Part shown: positions 57,040 through 64,000 of the stretch, one piece after another
Numbering within the stretch: the stretch's first letter is position 1
Layout: each line of letters begins with the position of its first letter
Assembly: GCA_027487845.1 (NCBI GenBank)
Contig: JAIYCV010000029.1
Coordinates: 1 to 64,000 of the forward strand
DNA: 64,000 nt
Source: Flammeovirgaceae bacterium
Lineage (GTDB): Bacteria > Bacteroidota > Bacteroidia > Cytophagales > Cyclobacteriaceae
Direction of reading: 5' to 3'
The notes under the pieces: generated by a model
Seen by the model: only the letters and a program-made list of their open reading frames with translations
What the model was told of the DNA's origin: nothing
The model's database searches: none
Position numbers and translations under genes: made by a program

Positions 57040-58323
57040 CTATTGTATTTCACCATTCCGATCGGTCTTCATAAGAAAAATCGTTTTCGTGCTTCCAAAA
57101 TCAGTGGTGCCGAGCACCATAAACGAACCGTCAGAGGCCTGAATAACGGAGGCACCTTGATCGGTCGATTTACTTCCATAATATTTTGGCCAGCCTGGTT
57201 CCATATTGCCGAAGCCATCCACCTTAAATAGCATGTACTCTGGGCCATTTCCGTTTTTTTCATAGCCAGGTAGTTCAGATGCATTACCCGTTCCGAGAAT
57301 AATAAGTCCTCCATCTTGCGTAGGATAAATGGAATTTGCTTCTTGGTCGCCACTTAGTTGGAAAACGACTTGGCCGATCAATCCGGGAGAGGGGATTGGT
57401 TCTATTTTTACTTTGTTATCCGACAACGTAATGGCTATCACTTTGGAATCACCACTCAAGGCAGCACTTTGGTTTAAAAAGTAATAGCAGATATCTTTTC
57501 CACCTTTTTCATTTGTAGTTCCGGCTATAACAAACCCATTTCCAAAGCGAGATAAATCCGAGGGAGTTTGGTTAAAACCATTTGCGCCAATTGAACCCGC
57601 AGATGTAGATGTTGTTCTTTGTGGAATTTGTAGTAGGGAAATCTTTTCCGTCCCTACTGATATTGGAGATGCCCAATATACTTTATTGTTTGCATCCAAA
57701 AATAACTTATTCACAATACCATTGGCCTTACCTTGAGCATTTAGCCAGACCCATTTAAACGTGTTTTTGTCTATTTCGCCAAGAAACATGGTGTTGTCAG
57801 AAGCCCTAATGCCAGTAATAAGATAATTTTTAGGGGCAATGTTGTTTATCGTAATGCTTGTGCCATCAATTTTTCCGGTATTGCCACCAAAAGCAATGTT
57901 AGGGAAGGCATCGGCAACACTCAACGAATTTTGAGCAACAGTTTTTCCTTCCAAATCCATTACTACTATATTCGAAGCGCCCAGTAATAAGTAACCGTTG
58001 TCTAGAATCAACAAATCCTTTCCAACATCGGCCGTTTTTTCATCTCCCGTTTCAAAAAAGACACTTTGCCAAATTGGATTGCCGTAGACATCTATTTTGA
58101 TAACTTTTGCCCCGAATTCGTTTAAGAACTGCCCAGTTCCATCTTTAGCACCATTTGATAGTATGATAAAACCTCCATCGGGAGTCTGCTTTATTAGTTT
58201 GGCTTCATCATTGTAACCACCGTTATAATAACGCACAAATGTGGAGGGTTTGGCAAGTTCAACTCCTTTTTCTGAACCGCAAGCCAGTAAGAATATCAAA
58301 TAGAGGGGAAGTAGCCTGTTCAT
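57040..58323 (-). CDS. Lipoprotein with propeller-like repeats
   Basis: A 427-aa protein with a lipoprotein signal peptide (lipobox LLAC, lipidated C15, then GSEKG). The rest is a series of beta-rich repeats with GGF and GGL turns, for example DGGFIILSNGAKDG, NGYLLLGASN, DGGLIILGTGNASE and DGSFMVLGTTDFG. This is the look of a beta-propeller related to delta-60 or WD-like proteins. It is probably anchored to the outer membrane, facing the periplasm or the surface. It starts 9 bp after the OMP gene and is the fourth gene of the TIR/STAND operon. I do not recognise a named family. Confidence 0.75.
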   Translation of the reverse strand: MNRLLPLYLIFLLACGSEKGVELAKPSTFVRYYNGGYNDEAKLIKQTPDGGFIILSNGAKDGTGQFLNEFGAKVIKIDVYGNPIWQSVFFETGDEKTADVGKDLLILDNGYLLLGASNIVVMDLEGKTVAQNSLSVADAFPNIAFGGNTGKIDGTSITINNIAPKNYLITGIRASDNTMFLGEIDKNTFKWVWLNAQGKANGIVNKLFLDANNKVYWASPISVGTEKISLLQIPQRTTSTSAGSIGANGFNQTPSDLSRFGNGFVIAGTTNEKGGKDICYYFLNQSAALSGDSKVIAITLSDNKVKIEPIPSPGLIGQVVFQLSGDQEANSIYPTQDGGLIILGTGNASELPGYEKNGNGPEYMLFKVDGFGNMEPGWPKYYGSKSTDQGASVIQASDGSFMVLGTTDFGSTKTIFLMKTDRNGEIQ

Positions 58324-58332
58324 TTAAATCGG

Positions 58333-59451
58333 TTATTTAACAAGTTTTTTTGGTAAGAAAATAGGTTTGATTACCCCAATGGTGGCCATAACATTATGGG
58401 TCTTGAAATCAGGGATCTGAAATCCATAGTCGAATGCGGCTTCTTGATTTGTTCTTTTCTCTGCAGTTAGGTTACTAAAGCCATATTGAAACCGAATATC
58501 ACCTGTTACATAAATACTGCCTATTCTGAACTTACCTCCAGCCATGATTACAGCAGAGTAAGTAATTTTGTTAAAGGAAGAAGTAGGATTAATCGTTGGT
58601 CCAGAAATTGTATTTCCCGAATTCCCATCAATTGATTGTCGCGGTGTTTTTATTTCGTTCTCCGCGGCTAGTAAATAACTAAATCCCGGGCCAATTGCCA
58701 CAAAAGGATTTATGGCACTTTTCTTTTTTTGGAATAAGCTATATTGAATCATGGGATAAAAATCCAATCGAGTTTGTGTATAATTACTTGAAATGTTTGC
58801 AGCAACTTTGGCGTCACCTTCAGCGCTGTTTAGCTGATCAAAATCGAAAAATCGGGAATTGTTGTAGGCGAAGCTTTTCGTCATGTAGAAAATTTCAGCA
58901 CTTAAAGTCCATTTGTTCTTTACCAACATCTTTTTTTTGTTCTTTACCAACATCTTTTCAACGCCTAATCCAAAATAAGGGCTAATGGCGGGTGAAAATT
59001 TCCCGTCAGGGGAAACGGAATTCCCTGTGTTAAATGTAGTGATAGGGCTAACAAAAGTTCCGGTAAAACCGAACTTTGCGGTCAAACTAATTACGGGTAG
59101 GCTTCTGAACTTTATGTATTGACCGATGAACTCAGCAGGGTCTATCTTATCATTGATCTCAAAAAAGCCGTCCGTCTTTAACAGACTAAGCATGGCTTTA
59201 TCAGCTTGATCTGGCTCCTCAAGATAGATGTAAGCTTGTGTAAGCAGTTTGTACGCATCTCTTTTTTCCTCTTTCGAAAACTGATCTTCACTTTTAGAAT
59301 CCAGACATTTTTCGCAAATCTTTGGAAGCTCATGCAACCTTCCAGCATTGTAGGTTTCGTTGGCCAGCCTGAGTGTTTGCGTGCAAGTTTGTGCGACACC
59401 TGCCATAGAACCAAAAAATAAGACTACACCTGCTAATAAAATTCTCTTCAT
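58333..59451 (-). CDS. Outer-membrane beta-barrel protein
   Basis: A 372-aa exported protein with a signal peptide ending AGVAQ. Residues 22-115 are helical and contain cysteines (KICEKCLDS), like a small tetratricopeptide region. From about 125 the sequence turns to alternating aromatic strands (LTAKFGFTGTFVSPIT, FVAIGPGFSYLLAAENE, VTGDIRFQYGFSNL) of the OMP_b-brl type. Seven residues are duplicated in tandem (MLVKNKK, MLVKNKW) at 58915-58955. The gene begins 6 bp after the nSTAND1-like gene and ends 9 bp before the lipoprotein gene, so it belongs to that operon. Confidence 0.8.
   Translation of the reverse strand: MKRILLAGVVLFFGSMAGVAQTCTQTLRLANETYNAGRLHELPKICEKCLDSKSEDQFSKEEKRDAYKLLTQAYIYLEEPDQADKAMLSLLKTDGFFEINDKIDPAEFIGQYIKFRSLPVISLTAKFGFTGTFVSPITTFNTGNSVSPDGKFSPAISPYFGLGVEKMLVKNKKKMLVKNKWTLSAEIFYMTKSFAYNNSRFFDFDQLNSAEGDAKVAANISSNYTQTRLDFYPMIQYSLFQKKKSAINPFVAIGPGFSYLLAAENEIKTPRQSIDGNSGNTISGPTINPTSSFNKITYSAVIMAGGKFRIGSIYVTGDIRFQYGFSNLTAEKRTNQEAAFDYGFQIPDFKTHNVMATIGVIKPIFLPKKLVK
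58913..58956 (-). repeat. 21-bp in-frame tandem duplication in the OMP gene
   Basis: GTTCTTTACCAACATCTTTT occurs twice 21 bp apart on the plus strand, adding seven residues without breaking the frame. The copies are identical, so the event is recent. Confidence 0.85.
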
Positions 59452-59457
59452 GTGTCG

Positions 59458-62400
59458 CTATTTATCGTTTGCGGGGTAATTTTCGCATGTTTTTTCGTAA
59501 GGAAGATCTTGCATGCGCGTTTCCCATTCGTCTTTCGTTAGGTTACGGGTTACATAGCCGCACAATAGACCCGCCATGGTTTCCACTTTTGTCGGATAAA
59601 CGTGAATGGTTGCGCGTGAACTTTCTGGATTACTATGCATACCCACCATTACCTGTTGATCATCTGGCGCAAAAGCAGCACACCAAGCCCAGTCATTGTT
59701 ATCGCTCATTACGATGGCGGGGATATTGGGATCACTCCAATCCCAAAGCCGAGCAGATCGGTCGCGGCTAATGGTAACTACCGACTTTCCTGAATTGTTG
59801 AATTTGATTTGCTCAATGTGTGAAGTATGACCAGAAAGCAGTTTACTTGAAGTTTCAGAGCTAATTATCCTTACTTGCCCTCTTTCATCTCCAACAATCA
59901 TTCTTTTATCTGGTATGGGAGCAAATGAAACGGCAGTTAACGAGACCGTTTTTTTGTTCTTGTCTAACGGATTTTTAAAATACTCTCTAGCAACGTAGTT
60001 ATTCTTTATATCCCACAAATAAAGCGTGCCGTTATCTCCAGCACCCGCCAAGGTATTTCCATCAGGGCTTAAGTTTATTGCGTTAATTTTAACCTGACTA
60101 GCAACTACTTCTTTCGTAGACGCGAAATCAGAGTACTTGATGCTTCTTCCTGAATTATCGCGGACAAAAATACCCTTACTATCATTGGTAAACTCAATGT
60201 GCTCTACGCTTCCAATAAAACCATAAATTTTCTTTGGAGGTGCGCTCATGTTTCGGATGTCATATAATTCAATATAATTTTTGGTCGCATCGCCTGAGGC
60301 AGCTCCACCTGCTGCCAACAGGTTTCCATCGGGGCTCATATCCATTGAATAAATTTGATAGTCAGCTCTCAACGGCACCAATTCTTCCGATGTCCATTTA
60401 TTATTGCTGTTGTCCGTCCAGCGTATCAGCCGTCCATCGCTGCCCCCGGAATATATTTGATTTGTTTTCACGCTGGTTACCATGGCCCTAGCGGCACCTT
60501 TCTCGTGTCCGTCTAGGCTGTTGGTAAGTGGGTTAGCAAACGATTTTAGTGCTTGATAAAGGCCGCTATACACGTCATTGTCATTAATGATACCTTGGTA
60601 TTTCTTGTTGAACAAATAACCTTGCTGTGCCAACAGCGCTTGTTGCTCGCGATCACTTTCCCTCAATTCTTTGGATTTAAGAGCAATGGCTCGAGCTGTA
60701 GAGAGGTATTGTTGACGGGTGGCTTTTTCACTTGCGATCCTCGCTTCTTCTGCCTTTTCTTCTGCTATTTTCTGTTGTTTTTTAGCCTCCACTGCACTTG
60801 CAACAGCCAGTTTCTTTTGTTCTTGAGCTTCTTTTTCAGCTGCTACTGCTTTTTTTCTCTCCTCTTCAGCTCTTTCCTTAGCCTTGATGGCTTCAAGTTT
60901 TGCCGCCTCTGCGGCCAAACGGGCTTTATCAGCCAATTCCTTCTGTCGTTCTGCTTCCTTTCGAGCTTTGTCTGCCGCAACTTTTTCTGCTTTGGCGATC
61001 GCTTCGTTTTTTCTGGCTCTTTCTCCAGCCTCTAGCGCTAACTTTTCTTGCTTTTTTGCCTCAGTAGTTTGATAAACAGCAAAAACAACCGCAATAAGTG
61101 CAAAGACCAGCAAAACACTCACAACAAGCGCAAACGTCCTGGCTCGTTGAAGTTTACGCTTTTGTTCTAGTTCTTTTATCCGTTGCTCGGTTTCGAATTC
61201 TTTTTTCGAATACTCTAAAAAGATAAGTGTTCGCTCAAAAGCTGGGTGGTACCGCTGCCCCCAGACCAACGTGGGCTTGTGTTTCGCTTGCCAGTTTAAT
61301 GCCAACTGCAAATCAGGTGGCCTCCATAAACCAGCCTTGCCTATCTGATATTGAGATGCCGCTTCGGCCAACCGTTGATACATGTGCACGGCATCTGCTT
61401 CATCATCTACCCAGTTCTTTAGCCGCGTCCAAATGCGCATCAAACTTTCGTGCGAGATATCAATCATCGACTTACCGGAAAGGGTAATGCCGTAGGAAGG
61501 TGTGAGCAACGACCTTCCAGGTTCCCGGAATTTATCGACTACAGCAACTACCTCGGCCTCTGCAACTTCGGCTATCGAACCAATCTCCACCAACCGGGTG
61601 GGTCTTCTAATGCCAAAATTCTCTCCTCGCTTTTCGGTAATGGCCTTAAACAAGATTTCGCAAATATGCTTTTGATGCTCATCCAACTCGTCATACGCTT
61701 CGTTTGCGTGCATCGACAACGCTTCAGACATGGTGCCGATGGCCTCGTAATGCTTCAAGTCAACGGGCTCGTCTTGTGTGTCTTGGTAACGTGTCCAATA
61801 ACCCCAAGTGCGCATCAACGCATGTTGCAGAATAGGCAATTGATCTGGATTATCACCCAAATCATTTAGTAACTGCTGAACAAGGCGAGCGGAGATTTTT
61901 GCCCCACCCACTGCTACGGGCCCTTCAATAGCCCTGCGCTTTTGTTCGCGGGTCATTTGAGGTATCAGGTAATGGCTGTCATTTATTTTACGTGTCAGTT
62001 CCGGAAACTGTGCGCAGTCGCCAATAAAATCAGAACGCATGGTGATGGCCACGTAGATGGGAGAGTCGGGGTAATTTACGGCCTCCATTAAAAGATTAAC
62101 AAAGGCCAGTGTTTCATCCACCGAGTTATCACCGCTGTCCTTGAAGCGGAATAGCTCTTCAAACTGATCGACCAATATTAAGTAGTTTACATCAGCCGAT
62201 CTTCTGGATTGTTCAATGGCTTCAACGAGTCCTAGTGAACTGCTTCTTAGTAACGTAGAAACAATTGTCCGTTTGATCTTTTTATCTTCCGTATCTGAGG
62301 TGGTATATTCGCCAGACGTTTTTAACAATGCTTCAGATAAATTGTCAATGGGGCCGCCTCCAGGCCGGGTCACGATAACCTCCCAGTTCGGACTTGCATC

Positions 62401-62649
62401 GGTTAAAAATCCACCATAAAGTATTGGCATTACCCCGCAGTAAATGAAGGATGATTTACCACTTCCAGAAGGACCAATTACACCAACAAATCGACTCTTA
62501 GAGAGCTTGAGAAGCACCTCATCGCTTTGGCCTTCTCTGCCGAAGAAAAGATGGCTTTCGTCAATTTTAAATGGCCGCAGCCCCGGGAATGGGTTATTTT
62601 CCACTACAGTGGAAGACGATCCGTGTGTTGCGTCAAGTAGTTGGTTCAT
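59458..62649 (-). CDS. nSTAND1-like ATPase with membrane helix, coiled coil and WD40 propeller
   Basis: A 1,063-aa signalling ATPase of the STAND class. Residues 20-30 (NPFPGLRPFKI) and FFGREG are typical of the nSTAND1 start. The Walker A is GPSGSGKSS (59-67) and the Walker B is YLILVDQFEELF with D161. Helical winged-helix-like parts follow (to about 480). One transmembrane helix (506-527) and a long Lys/Glu/Ala coiled coil (528-650) come next, then WD40-type blades (712-1035) with repeats such as LDGHEKGAARAM, INLSPDGNTLAGAGDNGTLYLWDI and LSGHTSHIEQIKFNNSGKSVVTISRDRSARLWDW. STAND proteins switch state with ATP and sense ligands through their repeats. The gene lies 12 bp after the TIR-type gene and 6 bp before the OMP gene. 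Confidence 0.88.
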   Translation of the reverse strand: MNQLLDATHGSSSTVVENNPFPGLRPFKIDESHLFFGREGQSDEVLLKLSKSRFVGVIGPSGSGKSSFIYCGVMPILYGGFLTDASPNWEVIVTRPGGGPIDNLSEALLKTSGEYTTSDTEDKKIKRTIVSTLLRSSSLGLVEAIEQSRRSADVNYLILVDQFEELFRFKDSGDNSVDETLAFVNLLMEAVNYPDSPIYVAITMRSDFIGDCAQFPELTRKINDSHYLIPQMTREQKRRAIEGPVAVGGAKISARLVQQLLNDLGDNPDQLPILQHALMRTWGYWTRYQDTQDEPVDLKHYEAIGTMSEALSMHANEAYDELDEHQKHICEILFKAITEKRGENFGIRRPTRLVEIGSIAEVAEAEVVAVVDKFREPGRSLLTPSYGITLSGKSMIDISHESLMRIWTRLKNWVDDEADAVHMYQRLAEAASQYQIGKAGLWRPPDLQLALNWQAKHKPTLVWGQRYHPAFERTLIFLEYSKKEFETEQRIKELEQKRKLQRARTFALVVSVLLVFALIAVVFAVYQTTEAKKQEKLALEAGERARKNEAIAKAEKVAADKARKEAERQKELADKARLAAEAAKLEAIKAKERAEEERKKAVAAEKEAQEQKKLAVASAVEAKKQQKIAEEKAEEARIASEKATRQQYLSTARAIALKSKELRESDREQQALLAQQGYLFNKKYQGIINDNDVYSGLYQALKSFANPLTNSLDGHEKGAARAMVTSVKTNQIYSGGSDGRLIRWTDNSNNKWTSEELVPLRADYQIYSMDMSPDGNLLAAGGAASGDATKNYIELYDIRNMSAPPKKIYGFIGSVEHIEFTNDSKGIFVRDNSGRSIKYSDFASTKEVVASQVKINAINLSPDGNTLAGAGDNGTLYLWDIKNNYVAREYFKNPLDKNKKTVSLTAVSFAPIPDKRMIVGDERGQVRIISSETSSKLLSGHTSHIEQIKFNNSGKSVVTISRDRSARLWDWSDPNIPAIVMSDNNDWAWCAAFAPDDQQVMVGMHSNPESSRATIHVYPTKVETMAGLLCGYVTRNLTKDEWETRMQDLPYEKTCENYPANDK

Positions 62650-62661
62650 ATAGCTATTCCG

Positions 62662-64000
62662 TTAAAAATCTTGTAAAAACATCTTTAAAGATTCAAGTGA
62701 ACGCGAGTTATCTCCAGTAATTAATGTCAAGTTTTGATTTTTGAATCCGTCTACAGACGTTGATTCGGAGCCGATGATGGCCTTTCCTAAAATCGGTTTT
62801 TTTCGGCCAAACCCGGGTGCTTTCAACAGGTCCAGCACTTTCATCCTAACCCATTGGTCATTGACTTTTCCTTTAAAAATAATGGCAGCATCCAAATTTC
62901 TTAAGTTTTCAATATGATTTTTCCTTACTTCCAACAAGTCGCCTTCAAACGCAGGTTCAAGCACCTTGAATCCTGATTTTTGAATTGCCTCTTTAAATGG
63001 GCGAACTTCATTCACATCTACTTTATCGTGGAGTAGATAAATTGATTTTCCATTGAAATCATCTTTGAAGTCTCGCTCATCGGATTCAATAAGCTCTTCG
63101 CGCATTATATTTTTGAAATCTTCTAATGCATTTTGAAGTATTTCTGCACTTTCCTGCGCTTCAGTATCTCTCTTAATGTTTTCGATAAATGACTTTTGTC
63201 GATCACTTGCCGTCTTTAAATTCGAAGAAATCCAGATGAGACGAGCAAAGTCTTCTTTCCTCTCCCGTTTGGCTGAGGCAACTTCAGACGCAAGACTGTT
63301 TTGTATATCAACAATTGATTTATCGGCACCTTCTGGTATCTCTCCATAAGCGGCACCAATTAAGTGAATTGACAAGCTGCTTTCGTCCAGGTCTTTCCTC
63401 ACATCTTTTTCAAGTTCAGCTAAATTAGAGGGGAGTGTATGATTTGGCAAAACCACGTAACCGTGCCGTTGCAATTCTCTTTTTATGATATTTCGTTGAA
63501 TAGAAATATCATGACCTGTATCTGCCAGATAGATTGTTTTCCGCTTAAAAATATTCTTCACTTCAGCTTTAGCGCCATCTTGACTCAAACTAATAAGAGA
63601 TTCGTGTATATCATGAGCCAAATCAACTAATTTCATCCAGTACTGTTTTTCAGCTTCCAAACTAAAGAAGTCGGAGTACTCCTTCATTTGCCCCGAATCA
63701 CTGTCCAATTGGTACATTTCATACCCTAATAAATCCCTGAGCTTAGGAGGTTGTTCCTGCAGCGTTAGAGGAGATTTTAATACTTTGAAAACACGATTCA
63801 CTTTTGAGGGCGCTGTGGCCTTGTAAAATTGTTCAAGGGTATCTAAGCATCGACCCGATTGTACATATTCTTTGGAGGTGATGGCTACCAAAACGCCCAC
63901 GTTGGCGAGGTTAGAAGCGGTAAGACCATCAAATTCTGATTTTATAACAATGTTCGCTTTAGTGCCCAGCACTTGATAAAGCATCAAATCAAGAAATTTT
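62662..64000 (-). CDS. TIR-domain protein with two further TIR-like domains (5' end outside window)
   Basis: The frame is open to the window edge, so the N-terminus is missing; the visible 445 or so residues cover three flavodoxin-like domains. The first (up to about residue 120 of the visible part) has the TIR features VGVLVAITSKEYVQSGRCLDTLEQF and RVFKVLKSP, as in TIR proteins that pair with nSTAND genes. The second (KTIYLADTGHDISIQRNIIKREL to SLSIHLIGAAYGEIPEG) and third (KSIYLLHDKVDVNEVRPFKEAI to LDAAIIFKG) resemble TIR or DUF4062-type folds. In the first domain the place of the usual catalytic glutamate (W-C-x-x-E) reads R-C-x-x-T, so NAD-cleaving activity is doubtful. It is the first visible gene of the operon. 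Confidence 0.8.
   Translation of the reverse strand, partial: KFLDLMLYQVLGTKANIVIKSEFDGLTASNLANVGVLVAITSKEYVQSGRCLDTLEQFYKATAPSKVNRVFKVLKSPLTLQEQPPKLRDLLGYEMYQLDSDSGQMKEYSDFFSLEAEKQYWMKLVDLAHDIHESLISLSQDGAKAEVKNIFKRKTIYLADTGHDISIQRNIIKRELQRHGYVVLPNHTLPSNLAELEKDVRKDLDESSLSIHLIGAAYGEIPEGADKSIVDIQNSLASEVASAKRERKEDFARLIWISSNLKTASDRQKSFIENIKRDTEAQESAEILQNALEDFKNIMREELIESDERDFKDDFNGKSIYLLHDKVDVNEVRPFKEAIQKSGFKVLEPAFEGDLLEVRKNHIENLRNLDAAIIFKGKVNDQWVRMKVLDLLKAPGFGRKKPILGKAIIGSESTSVDGFKNQNLTLITGDNSRSLESLKMFLQDF

Overview
The window looks like chromosomal DNA of a free-living Bacteroidota member, most likely Cytophagales. The support is: type IX secretion (T9SS) C-terminal sorting domains on two giant surface proteins, two PorP/SprF-like proteins, a Bacteroidota-type carotenoid pair (CrtD-like desaturase and CruF-like hydratase), LytTR two-component genes, a tRNA-Glu promoter that exactly fits the Bacteroidota TTTG-N19-TAnnTTTG pattern, and a leuS with the insert before KMSKS seen in this phylum. 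No complete insertion sequence, phage or CRISPR array was seen.

Layout. 1-3015 (minus): leuS, cut by the window edge and carrying an in-frame DUF559 nuclease-like cassette bounded by palindromes. 3120-11681: glycosyltransferase, crtD-cruF operon, msrB, Rieske oxygenase, DoxX-like protein, a secreted hypothetical, an SPFH protein with a 52-aa ribbon-helix-helix partner, bestrophin and a 41-aa membrane peptide. 11760-14729: secreted protein combining an HExxH gluzincin domain, a PD40-like propeller and a probable barrel. 14730-15058: non-coding patch of unusual composition. 15059-23762: pdhC, a Uma2 protein, hslV, AI-2E-type permease, class III aminotransferase, histidine kinase, an acidic helical protein and gap. 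23914-24066: tRNA-Glu with promoter and terminator. 24192-28608: an SDHY-repeat protein and a LytS-type kinase / degenerate kinase / LytTR regulator operon.

28937-45252 (plus) is a surface-protein locus: a 4,376-aa T9SS type-B adhesin-like protein followed by two PorP/SprF-like proteins, the second ending in a SPOR-like domain. The giant gene holds a G9 tract and recent internal duplications. 45325-46155 is a DODA-type dioxygenase.

46279-64000 (minus) is the most system-like block. In transcription order it encodes a TIR-type protein (cut by the window edge), an nSTAND1-like ATPase with a transmembrane segment, coiled coil and WD40 propeller, an outer-membrane beta-barrel protein, a lipoprotein, and after 171 bp a 3,529-aa T9SS type-A protein with six YDG-type repeats. 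The first four genes are 6-12 bp apart. The arrangement suggests a link between intracellular STAND/TIR signalling and the cell envelope, which is an inference from gene order and domains.

The two clearest anomalies are the nuclease-like cassette inside an essential tRNA synthetase and the STAND/TIR/envelope operon.
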